A model generated the notes under the pieces. It had not been told where the DNA came from. It worked only from the letters and a program-made list of their open reading frames with translations, and made no database searches. A stretch of DNA of 64,000 bases, from assembly GCF_002954445.1 (NCBI RefSeq), contig NZ_MQWA01000001.1:3803780-3867779 (forward strand). Direction: 5' to 3'. The position numbers and the translations under genes were made by a program. This DNA comes from Rubritalea profundi. GTDB lineage: Bacteria > Verrucomicrobiota > Verrucomicrobiia > Verrucomicrobiales > Akkermansiaceae. Below, one piece after another: positions 35,098 to 44,596 of the stretch (position 1 is the stretch's first letter; each line of letters begins with the position of its first letter).

Positions 35098-36356
35098 TCG
35101 GTGCTAGACTGCTTCTGATTGTAACCAACTACGAAGTACCCGAGACAGAAGACAATTACCAGCGCCAGAATGGACCAGAAAATCGTCCAACCCAGCCATG
35201 TTTGCCCTGCTTGAGTAGCAGAAAAGAGCAATCCGCAGCTCAGTGCTCCGGTGGTGTGGCCAATACTACCACTCAACAGCCCCAGTAAAGCTTGAGCTTG
35301 GCCACGCATCCCCTCTGAAACTCTACGGTCAACAAACATTTGGCCAGTGATCGAGAAGAACGTGTAGGTTGGTCCATGCAAGGACACCCCCAACCACATC
35401 AAAGTGATCAGCCCATAATGACCGGCCGCCGCGTACAAGGCGAAGCGAGTGAGTCCAAAAACCATAGCCAACACAACGAGCGGTTTCACTCTTGCTCTAG
35501 CGCCCAGCCAACTCATGATGAGCATCGCAACCAACTCAGTGATCTGGCCAAGAGACATTTGGGCCGTAGGCCCTGGCAGCAACCATGTCAGCACACCGGC
35601 TACCACCCCTTCATGACGACCGAGTTCCTCCAATTGCTTAAGCAACATGGGAGCATACATATAATGTGCTGCCAAAGGCGCGGCAAAAAGCATTGAAGTT
35701 ACGAAATACACTCTGAGTGAACGATTTTCAAAAAGACTGAACGCACTCAAACCTAGAGCCTCCTTTAAGCTGCGAGCTCGATTACCCTTAGGTGGAGTGC
35801 GAGGCAGCATAAAACACAGCCCCCCTAAACCCAATCGCACACCCGCCCCTAACTTTCCAGCTAGTGCCGATTCATCAAGCGCAAGCCAACTCACCAAAAC
35901 ACCAGCAAATAACCAACCCAGCGTCCCCCAAATCCTATAGAGAGGGAAGTTTTTCTGAGGGTCATCCGTATTCACCAAAGCAATCTTCGTCAGCAACGCC
36001 CACATTGGCGCCGAAATAAGAGCATTGCAGCCCTGCATAAAAACATACCACCAAGGACTCCACCCCCACGAAAGCACCGAGAACGACAACCACAGGAAAA
36101 CCGATCCTGACAAAGTCAGTATACCGAGCAATTTCTGAGCATCCACCCGCCGATCAGCCAACGAAGTGAACATGAGGCTGGAGAAAATAGCAACAATCGG
36201 CCCAACAGCTGTAGCATAGGGAATCACCCACAACGCATCGTAAGTCTCCAGAATGTTCGGCAAGGCGGGTGACCATAACCCTGGAGGCACTGCAATAAGA
36301 AAAAACACCACACCAATCCAGATGTTGCGTAATGATGATGTGGGCTTAGACTCCAA
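35094..36356 (-). CDS. MFS transporter, nucleoside:H+ symporter-like
   Basis: 420 residues with twelve hydrophobic segments in two groups of six and a cytoplasmic loop with SLKEALGLSAFSLFENRSLR between them. MFTSLADRRVDAQKLLG after segment two matches the usual MFS loop 2-3 motif. The Pro-rich first segment (FFLIAVPPGLWSPALPNIL) and SGSIGHTTGALSCGLLF near the end recall the nucleoside:H+ symporter (NupG/XapB) group, but the resemblance is moderate. The substrate is unknown. Divergent from the unknown gene at 36403 and tail to tail with nadB. Confidence 0.8.
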   Translation of the reverse strand: MESKPTSSLRNIWIGVVFFLIAVPPGLWSPALPNILETYDALWVIPYATAVGPIVAIFSSLMFTSLADRRVDAQKLLGILTLSGSVFLWLSFSVLSWGWSPWWYVFMQGCNALISAPMWALLTKIALVNTDDPQKNFPLYRIWGTLGWLFAGVLVSWLALDESALAGKLGAGVRLGLGGLCFMLPRTPPKGNRARSLKEALGLSAFSLFENRSLRVYFVTSMLFAAPLAAHYMYAPMLLKQLEELGRHEGVVAGVLTWLLPGPTAQMSLGQITELVAMLIMSWLGARARVKPLVVLAMVFGLTRFALYAAAGHYGLITLMWLGVSLHGPTYTFFSITGQMFVDRRVSEGMRGQAQALLGLLSGSIGHTTGALSCGLLFSATQAGQTWLGWTIFWSILALVIVFCLGYFVVGYNQKQSSTD

Positions 36357-36402
36357 GACAAGAAGCTTCTGTCTCTCATCGTCTCATTCATCAAGCCCAA
36401 TT

Positions 36403-36963
36403 ATGCCTCAACAGACAATTCCAGCCTGCCCACATCTACCACAAGTTACCCGGCAGCTACGCATCACTCACGCCCGTGAGCACCGCACAGCATGCCGCGA
36501 AGCTTATTACATCGCCTGCCTCGAGCTCGCCCAATCGTTATGGCAAAATAAAAGACCCGCACAGGCCATACTTCAGCTCGACAAGGCGATGATGGCCAAT
36601 ATCCCCGCTAACTCGACAACGCTAGACACGCATCCCATTCCCTACAGAGCGATGCTTTGGTTTATGATAAACACTCCGACTGGCAGCTTCGTAGGTAATC
36701 CAGTAAGACATTTCCAACATTTAGCGAGCCGGATGAACTTGAAGCAACCTCAGCCAGAACTTCGCACCGCTCGAGCATGGGCATGCCTTCACCTCGCAGA
36801 ATCTGTTTTAAGTCACGAGGATTACCCGCGTGACCAAAGGCAGTTGAATAAAGAGAACCTTGAAATCCCAAATAGATATGCCGTAAAGGCTGCGCTGATA
36901 GAACGCAGTCCGCATCAATTAGAAAAGACATGGTTCGAGCTAGCCATGAGTTTAGCTGTCTGA
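36403..36963 (+). CDS. conserved hypothetical protein
   Basis: The start is placed at ATG 36403 (MPQQTIPACPHLPQVTRQLR), 186 residues; a longer frame beginning at 36253 overlaps the divergent MFS gene and is unlikely. The protein is soluble and largely helical, with TACREAYYIACLELAQSLW and KRPAQAILQLDKAMMANI looking like a TPR-like helical pair, followed by YRAMLWFMINTPTG. No domain is recognised. The composition (Arg, Gln, Ala, His) resembles a genuine gene rather than a chance frame. Function unknown. Confidence 0.6.
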   Translation: MPQQTIPACPHLPQVTRQLRITHAREHRTACREAYYIACLELAQSLWQNKRPAQAILQLDKAMMANIPANSTTLDTHPIPYRAMLWFMINTPTGSFVGNPVRHFQHLASRMNLKQPQPELRTARAWACLHLAESVLSHEDYPRDQRQLNKENLEIPNRYAVKAALIERSPHQLEKTWFELAMSLAV

Positions 36964-37155
36964 CCAAACGGTAAACTCAACGCAAAAAAGACTCCTTCAT
37001 TAACACAAAGTTCGTAATGGTCAGCTCGATGCAATTTATTTCCTCATGATGCAAATCGCTCATAGGTCACAACTTAGAAAAACCCCTCTAAAAAAGCCAT
37101 CTACCAAGTTGACATTTCCTAAGTATTCATCATTATCGCGCTGCACTGAGGAGTA

Positions 37156-37236
37156 GCCGGCGTGGCGGAATTGGTAGACGCGCTCGACTCAAAATCGAGT
37201 TCCTTGTGAGTGCCGGTTCGATTCCGGCCGCCGGTA
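37156..37236 (+). tRNA. tRNA-Leu (anticodon CAA)
   Basis: An 81-nt class II tRNA with a complete cloverleaf. Acceptor GCCGGCG pairs with CGCCGGT, the D arm is GCGGAATTGGTAGACGC, anticodon stem CTCGA/TCGAG encloses the loop CTCAAAA (anticodon CAA), a long variable arm follows, and the T arm is GCCGGTTCGATTCCGGC. The discriminator base is A and CCA is not encoded. The first pair is G1-U72, unlike the usual G-C. Confidence 0.95.
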
Positions 37237-37258
37237 TTTTTTCTACCCCAGTGCACAG

Positions 37259-38368
37259 CTAAACGATTGTCGCCACGTTTATCGCATCAATGAATTGCCT
37301 GAGTCGACCCATATCACCGCGACCATGCCTGAGCACGATCCTCGGCATTTCAGCCATTTCAACCTCATTTTCCTCCTCCGGCAATGCGCCACGCTGCTGC
37401 ATCGTTCCCGACTTTACTATATCGGCAAACTCTGTCGCTAGATTATCGAAAGCATCTGGATCAATAGCATCCTGCAAACGAACCACTAACTTATCCCCAA
37501 CGAAACGATAAGAATGGAAGTTGCGGTAGAAATTTACAATTTCACTCACAGCCTCCTCAATGTCATCAGTCACTTTAAACAAGGCGAAATCTGACTCTGA
37601 AATGAGATTGAGTCGCATGAGGTGCTCTTCAATAAACTGATTCCAGAACTTCCAATACGTCCCCCCCTTCGCATCGAGCAAGACCAATGGGTAGATCACA
37701 GCCTTTCCTGTTTGAATCAAAGTCATCGCCTCAAAAATCTCATCCATTGTGCCGAATCCTCCTGGCATCGCCACTGCCGCATCGGCCTCCTTCACGAAAG
37801 ACAACTTCCTAGTAAAGAAGTAATTATAATCTATAAGCTTCTCATCTCCAGCGATGAATGGATTCGCTGAAGATTCAAAAGGAAGTGATATATTTAAGCC
37901 GAAACTATTTTCTCTCCCCGCCCCCTCATTTCCAGCGGCCATGATGCCAGGGCCCGCACCTGTGATGGTCATGAAGCCCTCCTCTCGCATTCTCTCAGCA
38001 AACTTCACTGTAGTGATGTACTCAACTTCCTCAGGTTTGGTTCTAGCTGAACCAAAAATCCCCACCTTCTTGATGTGTGAATACGGGTTGAAAACTTCAC
38101 TCGAAATACGCATCTCTTTGAGTGCTCGATTCATCATTTTAAAATCTCCCTGACTTACCGCACCACGTGAGATCCTCACGGCCGTAGTCATCAACTCGGC
38201 AAGCAAGCAGAAACCCTCGCTATTATCGATCTCCTTCGCCAAGGCTGAGATCTTCTCGTCTAATGCCTTCTCTCCAGTCGTGCCCACATAAGAGCACGAC
38301 GCTGAATTAATCATCCCCCCAGTGAAATCTTTCTCCTGCGGTACATCTCTATGCTTCCTTTTACTCAT
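37259..38368 (-). CDS. LOG family protein (TIGR00730-like Rossmann fold)
   Basis: 369 residues. The lysine-decarboxylase-like core (about 100-290) begins VGIFGSARTKPEEVEY and contains TGAGPGIMAAGNEGAG and the signature AMPGGFGTMDEIFEAMTL (PGGxGTxxE), as in cytokinin-activating LOG enzymes and nucleotide 5'-monophosphate nucleosidases (PpnN-like). Flanking N- and C-terminal regions of about 90 and 75 residues are longer than in small LOG proteins. A nucleoside-monophosphate hydrolase activity is likely by family; the physiological substrate is not known. It lies 22 bp from tRNA-Leu on the opposite strand. Confidence 0.85.
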   Translation of the reverse strand: MSKRKHRDVPQEKDFTGGMINSASCSYVGTTGEKALDEKISALAKEIDNSEGFCLLAELMTTAVRISRGAVSQGDFKMMNRALKEMRISSEVFNPYSHIKKVGIFGSARTKPEEVEYITTVKFAERMREEGFMTITGAGPGIMAAGNEGAGRENSFGLNISLPFESSANPFIAGDEKLIDYNYFFTRKLSFVKEADAAVAMPGGFGTMDEIFEAMTLIQTGKAVIYPLVLLDAKGGTYWKFWNQFIEEHLMRLNLISESDFALFKVTDDIEEAVSEIVNFYRNFHSYRFVGDKLVVRLQDAIDPDAFDNLATEFADIVKSGTMQQRGALPEEENEVEMAEMPRIVLRHGRGDMGRLRQFIDAINVATIV

Positions 38369-38404
38369 ACCCTAATTTAACCGAGCATATAGATTATCGC
38401 TACA

Positions 38405-38447
38405 GAAAAAGGCTCACACTCCAATATCAGGAGAGTGAGCCTTTTTA
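38405..38447 (-). terminator. Rho-independent terminator after the CysJ-like gene
   Basis: AAAAAGGCTCAC-CTCC and GGAG-GTGAGCCTTTTT form a long stem with small bulges and a short loop, with U-tracts in both directions. It lies 21 bp after the stop of the reductase gene. Confidence 0.85.
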
Positions 38448-38468
38448 TAAATCGATTGAACTAAGTGG

Positions 38469-40208
38469 TTAGTAAACGTCGCGACAGTAGCGCTTTTCTT
38501 TCTTGAGCTGCTTAACGAAGGCCGCCGACGCCTCTTCACTGAGACCTCCGTGCTCTTGAGCGATAGCGTGAAGTGCGGCGTCTACATCCTTGGCCATGCG
38601 TGAAGCATCACCACAAACGTAGAAGCTAGCATTAGCCTCATTGAGCCATTTCCAGAGCTCAGCACCGGCTTCTAGCATACGATCCTGAACGTAGATCTTC
38701 TCTTTCTGATCGCGTGAAAATGCGGTGCTCAACTTTGTGAGAACCCCGTCAGACTGCATCTGCGTGAGTTCGTCCTGATAAAGGAAATCATCCGCTTCGT
38801 GAGGATTGCCAAAGAAGAGCCAATTGCCACCTTTAGCTTCAGCCACCTTACGCTCTTCAAGGAATGCGCGGAATGGAGCAATTCCAGTACCTGGACCAAC
38901 CATGATCACAGGTGTGTCACCATCGGTTGGAAGGCGGAATGCATTGTTCGAGTGAAGGAACACACCAGGGTTTGCTTCGTTAGCGCGATCTGAAAGGAAT
39001 GTGGAGCAAACTCCACCGCGGCTGCGATGCTTGCTTTCATAGCGAACAATTCCGACAGTAAGGTGAACCTCATTCGGGTGTGCATTGGGGCTAGATGAGA
39101 TAGAGTACAGTCTCGGCTGTAATTTCTTGAGTGATCCTACAAATTCCTCAGCATCTGAAAAATCAGCAGGGTGGTCAGTGATCAAGTCAACCACTTCGCG
39201 GCCATAACAGTAGTCGTCATACGCAGCTTTGTCGTCGCTTTCTACCAGCGCACGAAGGTAGGGCGAACCACTACGTTTTTGCCATTTCTGAATGAATGTC
39301 TTATTTATGTTACGGATATCGTAACTATGAATCAGAGCATCACGAAGAGTGGATTCACCGCCACCAGGCAAAGGAACTTCCTCCTTGGCCTTGAAATTCA
39401 CGTTACCAAGGATTTCATCGACTATTGCCTCGTCGTTGCATGGATAGACTCCGAGAGCATCACCAACCTCGTACTTGAGACCTGAACCTTCCAGCGAAAA
39501 CTCGATGTGGTGGGTCTCGCGCGGTCCATTGGTGTTCAGGTTAACGTTCTTGAGGATAGGCGCAGGGAAAGGATTCTTTTTATTGAAACCATCTTCTGAA
39601 GATTCATCTTCCACAACAACCAGCGCAGCTGATGCTCCTAGGGCATCTAGCACACCTTTCTTCCAGGCTTCAAACTCGTCATCAAACTCTACATCACAAT
39701 CAACACGTGGGAATATCCGTGTTGCTCCGAGTTGCTCGAAGCGTTCATCAAATTCGATACCGCACTTGCAGAAGTCTGGGTACTCTGTGTCTCCCAGAGA
39801 AAGGATTGAAAAATTGACTCCTTCAAGGCTTGGTGCTGCATCGCTAAGGATCCACTCGTGGAAGTCAGCTGCATTATCTGGTGGCTCGCCATCACCGTAA
39901 GTAGAGGTGATGATGAGAACATTTTGCTCAGTAGGGAGTTTCTCTTTCTCGTATGATCCTAAATCGACAAGTACTGGCTTAAAGTTCATCTTAGCCATCG
40001 CTTTCGATAGCTTCTTTCCTAGTGCCTCTGAGTTGCCAGTCTGCGAGCCAATAAGGATCGTAACTGGAACCACAGGTGCTGAGTCTTGGCCATTTAGGCC
40101 TCGTCCACTTGTGAGGTCGTTGATGAAATTTGACACGAGGCCATTGAGCCACTGACGTTGTTCGGCAGTGAATGGAGCATCATCAGGAATGTAATTCTGC
40201 TGTGACAT
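38469..40208 (-). CDS. sulfite reductase flavoprotein subunit-like (CysJ-type diflavin reductase)
   Basis: 579 residues. It has an N-terminal flavodoxin domain (about 48-190: ILIGSQTGNSEALGKKL, TSTYGDGEPPDNA, LSLGDTEYPDFCKCG), an FAD-binding domain (about 215-430: RLYSISSSPNAHPNEVHLTV, GVCSTFLSDR) and an NADPH domain (about 435-579: MVGPGTGIAPFRAFLEER, VCGDASRMAKDVDAAL) with the typical ending CRDVY. It passes electrons from NADPH through FAD and FMN to a partner, in CysJ the CysI hemoprotein. No cysI or other sulfur gene is adjacent, so the partner is not proven. Confidence 0.88.
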   Translation of the reverse strand: MSQQNYIPDDAPFTAEQRQWLNGLVSNFINDLTSGRGLNGQDSAPVVPVTILIGSQTGNSEALGKKLSKAMAKMNFKPVLVDLGSYEKEKLPTEQNVLIITSTYGDGEPPDNAADFHEWILSDAAPSLEGVNFSILSLGDTEYPDFCKCGIEFDERFEQLGATRIFPRVDCDVEFDDEFEAWKKGVLDALGASAALVVVEDESSEDGFNKKNPFPAPILKNVNLNTNGPRETHHIEFSLEGSGLKYEVGDALGVYPCNDEAIVDEILGNVNFKAKEEVPLPGGGESTLRDALIHSYDIRNINKTFIQKWQKRSGSPYLRALVESDDKAAYDDYCYGREVVDLITDHPADFSDAEEFVGSLKKLQPRLYSISSSPNAHPNEVHLTVGIVRYESKHRSRGGVCSTFLSDRANEANPGVFLHSNNAFRLPTDGDTPVIMVGPGTGIAPFRAFLEERKVAEAKGGNWLFFGNPHEADDFLYQDELTQMQSDGVLTKLSTAFSRDQKEKIYVQDRMLEAGAELWKWLNEANASFYVCGDASRMAKDVDAALHAIAQEHGGLSEEASAAFVKQLKKEKRYCRDVY

Positions 40209-40269
40209 AATAAAATTTTCGCCCAGGGACTAATTCCCCTAGTGGCGGGAGTGGGTAAATTGCTTCAAA

Positions 40270-40298
40270 CCACCACGCCATGCAAGCATTGATGGTGG
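40270..40298. other. inverted repeat in the leader of the CysJ-like gene
   Basis: CCACCA (40270-40275) pairs with TGGTGG (40293-40298) and encloses a second pair, ATGC with GCAT. It has no T-run, so it is not a terminator. It lies about 60 bp upstream of the reductase start and downstream of the SDR stop; a regulatory or RNA-processing element is possible. Confidence 0.4.
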
Positions 40299-40343
40299 CA
40301 GTATTGCATTATTTTCCCCGATTTTTATGCACCATAGCACAAT

Positions 40344-41153
40344 CTAGCGCTCACGCCTAGGTCGAGTGCCCAGAATGATGCGTAAACCGACGATTGGAAT
40401 CGCCGAAAGAGCCAATGCTACGAGACCAATCTTCCACCCTGGGTAGACACGGGCCTTGTTCGTGCTGAGCCCAGCTAAAGCCTCGCTCACCACTTGAGAT
40501 TTTGGTACGTAGAAGAATTCACTACCAGGAATCTTATTTTTACTTTCATCACGCATCGCCGTCTTACCAAACTCGGTGTGCACGGGCCCCGGGCAAAGAG
40601 CTAGGACATTGATATTGTGGTCTTTTAGTTCCATCCGAAGTGCTTCAGAGAAACTTGTCACATACGCTTTACTTGCCGCATAGACGGCGAAATCGGGTAT
40701 AGGTATGATGCTAGCCAACGAACTCACATTGATAATGTCGCCCTCGCCGCCCTCACACATTGCAGGCAACAATGCGTGCGTCAGGTGAGTCAGAGCATTG
40801 ACATTGAGTTCTAGCATCTGCTCAAGCTTTGGCCAGTCAGCCTTAGAAAACTCACCAAAGTCCCCCATCCCCGCATTGTTAATCAACAAATCCGGACTGG
40901 CACCGTGGTCTTCGATCAGTTGGATAAAGTTTGCGCGCGCATCACGGTCAATCAAATCAACAGCAAAGTGCAACACGTCTAAATGAGGATTCAACTCTTT
41001 CAGATCGCTTGCTAAACCTAGCAAACGTTCTTCTCTGCGTGCGATCAGGATCATCTGATCACAGCATGGCGCTAATTGACGAGCAAACTCTTCACCGAGG
41101 CCCGATGAGGCGCCAGTGATCATCGCCGAACGATAGTGGAGGGAGCTCGTCAT
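40344..41153 (-). CDS. short-chain dehydrogenase/reductase (SDR)
   Basis: 269 residues of the classical SDR type: the cofactor motif ITGASSGLGEEFARQL, LINNAGMGDF, the catalytic Ser in NVSSLASIIPIPDF and the YAASK motif (Tyr, Lys). A C-terminal hydrophobic segment of about 20 residues (IGLVALALSAIPIVGLRIIL) followed by Arg residues suggests membrane association, as in the DltE/YqjQ-like group. The substrate is not known. It lies 21 bp downstream of the DUF6941-like gene. Confidence 0.85.
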   Translation of the reverse strand: MTSSLHYRSAMITGASSGLGEEFARQLAPCCDQMILIARREERLLGLASDLKELNPHLDVLHFAVDLIDRDARANFIQLIEDHGASPDLLINNAGMGDFGEFSKADWPKLEQMLELNVNALTHLTHALLPAMCEGGEGDIINVSSLASIIPIPDFAVYAASKAYVTSFSEALRMELKDHNINVLALCPGPVHTEFGKTAMRDESKNKIPGSEFFYVPKSQVVSEALAGLSTNKARVYPGWKIGLVALALSAIPIVGLRIILGTRPRRER

Positions 41154-41174
41154 TAGCGTGTTTCGGTGAAATGA

Positions 41175-41597
41175 TTAAGCAGTTGGCTGCTCAGCATTCT
41201 GATCCACTTCTACAATGCGAAGTGGGATGCGTGTCATCAACTCTTCGTCGATGCTGATGTCGATGGAGTAGATGCCATCTTCTGGGAACGAAAGGCCCTG
41301 AAGATTGAGGATCAAGTTACGTGTCATGAATGGCACGGAATCTGGAAGCTCGATAGGCATGTCTGCTTCGATCGGCATTTTGTCGTCGAGTGAGTTGCCG
41401 TCAGCATCAATGATGTTTACGCTAAACTTACGCTGACCTGTGTCTTCAGGTGTGATGCAGAGACGGAGTGCTAGACAGCACTGTGGGTGAACCACTGGCA
41501 TCTGTGGAGCTGCGAGTGTGTCGAAGGTGCCGTTTATCACCATCTTACCGTTGTAGTCGGCTGCGAAGTCGCAGAGTGTTGCAATTTGGATATCCAT
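41175..41597 (-). CDS. DUF6941-like hypothetical protein
   Basis: 140 residues, no signal peptide, predicted all-beta. It begins MDIQIATLCDFAADYNGKMV with NGTFDTLAAPQMPVVHPQCC, a pattern shared with a widespread family of unknown function (DUF6941), in which a small immunoglobulin-like beta-sandwich is expected. FSVNIIDADGNSL and GIYSIDISIDEELMTRIPLR complete the fold. The family is recalled from motif memory, with moderate certainty. No function is known. Confidence 0.7.
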   Translation of the reverse strand: MDIQIATLCDFAADYNGKMVINGTFDTLAAPQMPVVHPQCCLALRLCITPEDTGQRKFSVNIIDADGNSLDDKMPIEADMPIELPDSVPFMTRNLILNLQGLSFPEDGIYSIDISIDEELMTRIPLRIVEVDQNAEQPTA

Positions 41598-41742
41598 AAT
41601 ATTCTTTCTTTTAAAAATTGGTTAATCTGCCCCAAAAACGAGGCGGAATACCTATGCCAGATTTATACGCGAGGTAAAGCACCGACTTTCAGGAATTTCG
41701 GACCATTTACAGCACCTTTGAAGTGAGTCTCTAGAGAAGAAG

Positions 41743-43269
41743 CTACAACGAATTGTCGCTAAAGAACTTAAGCCTCTCCTTTTCTGGATCGTATCTATAA
41801 CGAGACGATTCAGAAAGGTCGTCTTGCTGTAAACCTATCGAATGAAGACTATAAGCACCATCCTCCTGGGTTTGGTAGATGAGAGATCCATCGCTGTAAG
41901 GATCATTCACAGCTACTTCGAGCTCTAGATAATCAAGTGACTTGGGGTAACTCCCATTCTCGAGATAACTCTTCTCTAGTCGGCACGCAATAATCGCCAT
42001 GCGCTGTTTAGTAATAGCCTTTAGCAAAGTCTCGTACTGGTTCACATAGGCTTCCAACATGGACTCACCTGAGCTTTCATGCCAAGAAAGATCAGGAACA
42101 TTCTCACGTAGATCACGCAAAACTCTGATGTTCACATCGTTCTCGATGGCCGAGACAAACACATCCAGCATATGCCTATGAGGAATTGCCATGTTATTAA
42201 CCATAACTCCCTCCGGTACAACATGGAGAGCCGCGACCATCATCAACTTTTCAACATCGACCCATGGATCCCCCTCTTCGCTTGCACTTATAGCTTCATA
42301 AATTTCATCAAAAAACCCCTCCACGGCGCCTTGAATTTTGACCATAACAGTCGTGTAGCCATGCTTGCGGTAAAGTTTTACTACTTTTTGCTAATAAACA
42401 AAATCAGCTGAAGGAAACTCCCTGAATGCCTCTGTGGTCTTTTTCAGCACAAAATATTCTTCAATAGCACCAAGTTGCTCCGCACTCCAAACATGATGAC
42501 TCATACCAAAGCTCACAAGGTCTATAACTCCAGCATCAAGTGCTGTATTCACGAGGAATGCAAGTAGTGAGGTGCCATGACTCCCAACGTTCGATAACTC
42601 CATGCAGCGTTGAAGGTCTGAAAATGCCGCGGTGGAATCTCCCATGTGAACATGAAGCTCAGCCCGTGAACTGTAGAATTTGATAAACCCAAGTAAATTC
42701 ATTAGTGATCTCCCGTCTTCTTGAGTGATCACCCCCTCCAAGGTTAACTCTCGGGTAAGAGATGAACTTGTGGTTAGTCGCGACTGGAGGACCTGCGCAA
42801 CTTTTCTAGCATCTTCAGCAAAAGGGTCCAATAATGCTAACAAAGATGAAGCTGCTTCCTTTTTAGTTTCGAACTGTTCATCCGGAATCCACATGCGAAT
42901 GTCTTTTTCATCATATGGAAATGAATCCTCATATTTACTGACAATAATAGTTCTAACGTCATCCATTCCTACCTCGTCAGCCTCCCGCCGCATCAATAGA
43001 TTACTCTTGATGAAAGGATCATCAAAGAAATCCAGTTCAGACGCTACCTCATAAAAACGATTTTCTCGGTCTAAGTCATAGACCTCGGTAGCCGTCATCT
43101 CCAATGCATCCCAGCGATCCCATGCGCACTTATTGTAAAAGTAGCGCGTAAGACAAAAAGTCGATACTAGCACTGCCAGAAGAATAGTAGCACGCAGCAT
43201 AAACTTTTTGCTGAAGACAAATCTGAGAACCCATTTCAGCCCCCTCTTGAAAAACAAAATAATACGCAT
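41743..43269 (-). pseudogene. hypothetical membrane-anchored protein interrupted by one in-frame TAG
   Basis: The reading frame from ATG 43269 has an N-terminal membrane segment (about 23-43, LRATILLAVLVSTFCLTRYF), then a helical soluble part. A TAG at 42391-42393 stops it after 292 residues. The same frame continues without further stops to 41743: QKVVKLYRKHGYTTV and then MVKIQGAVEGFFDEIYEAI onward, ending in RLEKSYLENGSYPKSLDYLE and LIYQTQEDGAYSLHSIGLQQ. That ending is typical of a family of unknown PVC proteins with a C-terminal type-II-secretion-pseudopilin-like motif. With the TAG read as sense it would be a single 508-residue protein. An ATG at 42345 could restart translation. Function unknown. 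Confidence 0.72.
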
Positions 43270-43405
43270 CAGTCACTTGTTAGGTTAAATCACCGATTTT
43301 GACTATTATAAATCAACGCGGAGATCATCTAGCATCCGACTACTCAAGACCCTATAGCCCTAAAGCATAACAACCTAACACGTGAAACAGTGAGCTCCCA
43401 CGAGC

Positions 43406-44518
43406 CTAGTAATTTTCAGGCTTCTGATTGTTATCGTAGTCGATACGATCCGCTAGGTTTCTCGCCTTGATTCTATTATCACGCTTGGCTCGGCGCTCGG
43501 TGATCATTTGGCGCTTTTTTCGGCGCTTGTTGAGCTCTTCGATTTCATCTTCTAGCTTGAGGTAGCTTTCGTAGCGCTCGATCGACAATTCTCCAGACTC
43601 CACAGCGGCATTAATGGCGCAGCCCTTGTCGGAGGCGTGCTTGCAGTCGTGAAACTTACAACGTGACGCAATCGCATCGATATCTAGAAAGCTTTCTCGC
43701 AGGGTGTTCTCATCGGTCCACATCTGGACCTCACGAATCCCTGGGTTATCGATTAGAATTCCACCTTCATCCAGCACTAGCAACTCGCGAGCAGTGGTGG
43801 TGTGGCGGCCTTTCCCGGTGAGTTCATTGACATCGCTGACCCACTGCCACTCGTCGCCGAGAAGCTGGTTCACAAGTGTGGATTTACCAACGCCACTTGA
43901 GCCCACGATGGTGATGCTCACGCCCTTTTTTAAATATTGCTTGAGGACTCCCAAGCCCTCATTTTTCGCGGCGCTGGTGATATAAACATCAGCTTCAGCA
44001 TTAAGTTCTTCGATCTCTTCTTTAGCTGAGGTGTTGAGATCATCTGGGAAAAGGTCACTCTTGTTTACTAGCACCACGGCTTTCGCGCGACTGCGTTCGA
44101 TCAACATGAAGTAGCGCTCCATGCGGCGAGGGTTGTAGTCAGATCCAGCATCCGTCATCACCACGACAACGTTCACGTTTGCCGCCATCACCTGTTCCTC
44201 ACTGCTCTTGCCTGGAAGTTTGCGGGAGAAACACGTCTGACGCGAAAGACGCGCGCGGATCATATTGTCATTATCATCGCCACCCACACCGACTTCTAGA
44301 GCGACCCAGTCCCCCACTGCTGGTAATTCAGCGTCGCTCGTAGCATCGTGATACACCTTACCACTCATGACAACCTCTAGCTCTTTCGGGCCAGCGAGCA
44401 GCGCTCCATACGCGATCTTATTATCACGCACCAAACGTGCTGGAACCCACCCCTTTTTAGCAAAAGGCTTAAACTCTGCAGCAAATTCTTCGTTCCACCC
44501 GATGTCCTCTAGTTCCAT
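43406..44518 (-). CDS. rsgA: ribosome small subunit-dependent GTPase A
   Basis: A GTPase that checks late maturation of the 30S subunit. 370 residues. An N-terminal OB domain (about 35-100) precedes a circularly permuted GTPase domain in the order G4 VLVNKSDL, G5, G1 GSSGVGKSTLVNQLL, G2, G3 LIDNPGIREVQ. A zinc-binding C-terminal domain has CKFHDCKHASDKGCAI and is followed by a basic tail (RRKKRQMITERRAKRD). It is at the end of the men gene run (78 bp after menE) and possibly co-transcribed with it, though functionally unrelated. Confidence 0.94.
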   Translation of the reverse strand: MELEDIGWNEEFAAEFKPFAKKGWVPARLVRDNKIAYGALLAGPKELEVVMSGKVYHDATSDAELPAVGDWVALEVGVGGDDNDNMIRARLSRQTCFSRKLPGKSSEEQVMAANVNVVVVMTDAGSDYNPRRMERYFMLIERSRAKAVVLVNKSDLFPDDLNTSAKEEIEELNAEADVYITSAAKNEGLGVLKQYLKKGVSITIVGSSGVGKSTLVNQLLGDEWQWVSDVNELTGKGRHTTTARELLVLDEGGILIDNPGIREVQMWTDENTLRESFLDIDAIASRCKFHDCKHASDKGCAINAAVESGELSIERYESYLKLEDEIEELNKRRKKRQMITERRAKRDNRIKARNLADRIDYDNNQKPENY

Positions 44519-44596
44519 GTGCGTTGAGTTTAGTCAGCCTTTGGCGGAATTCTACAGCTTTTTCGTGTTCTTTTTCAGCGCCATTTAGTGGTCTCA

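Noticed and set aside
11260-40590. Systematic sequencing error at every GGGCCC site
   Set aside because: Other GGGCCC sites (in dnaB near 11262, nadB near 33600 and the SDR near 40583) read in frame, so the error, if any, is not systematic at this motif.
42391-42393. Possible pyrrolysine or stop-codon reassignment at the TAG
   Set aside because: TAG is used as a normal stop by other genes here (dnaB, the MFS gene), and the protein is not a methylamine methyltransferase.
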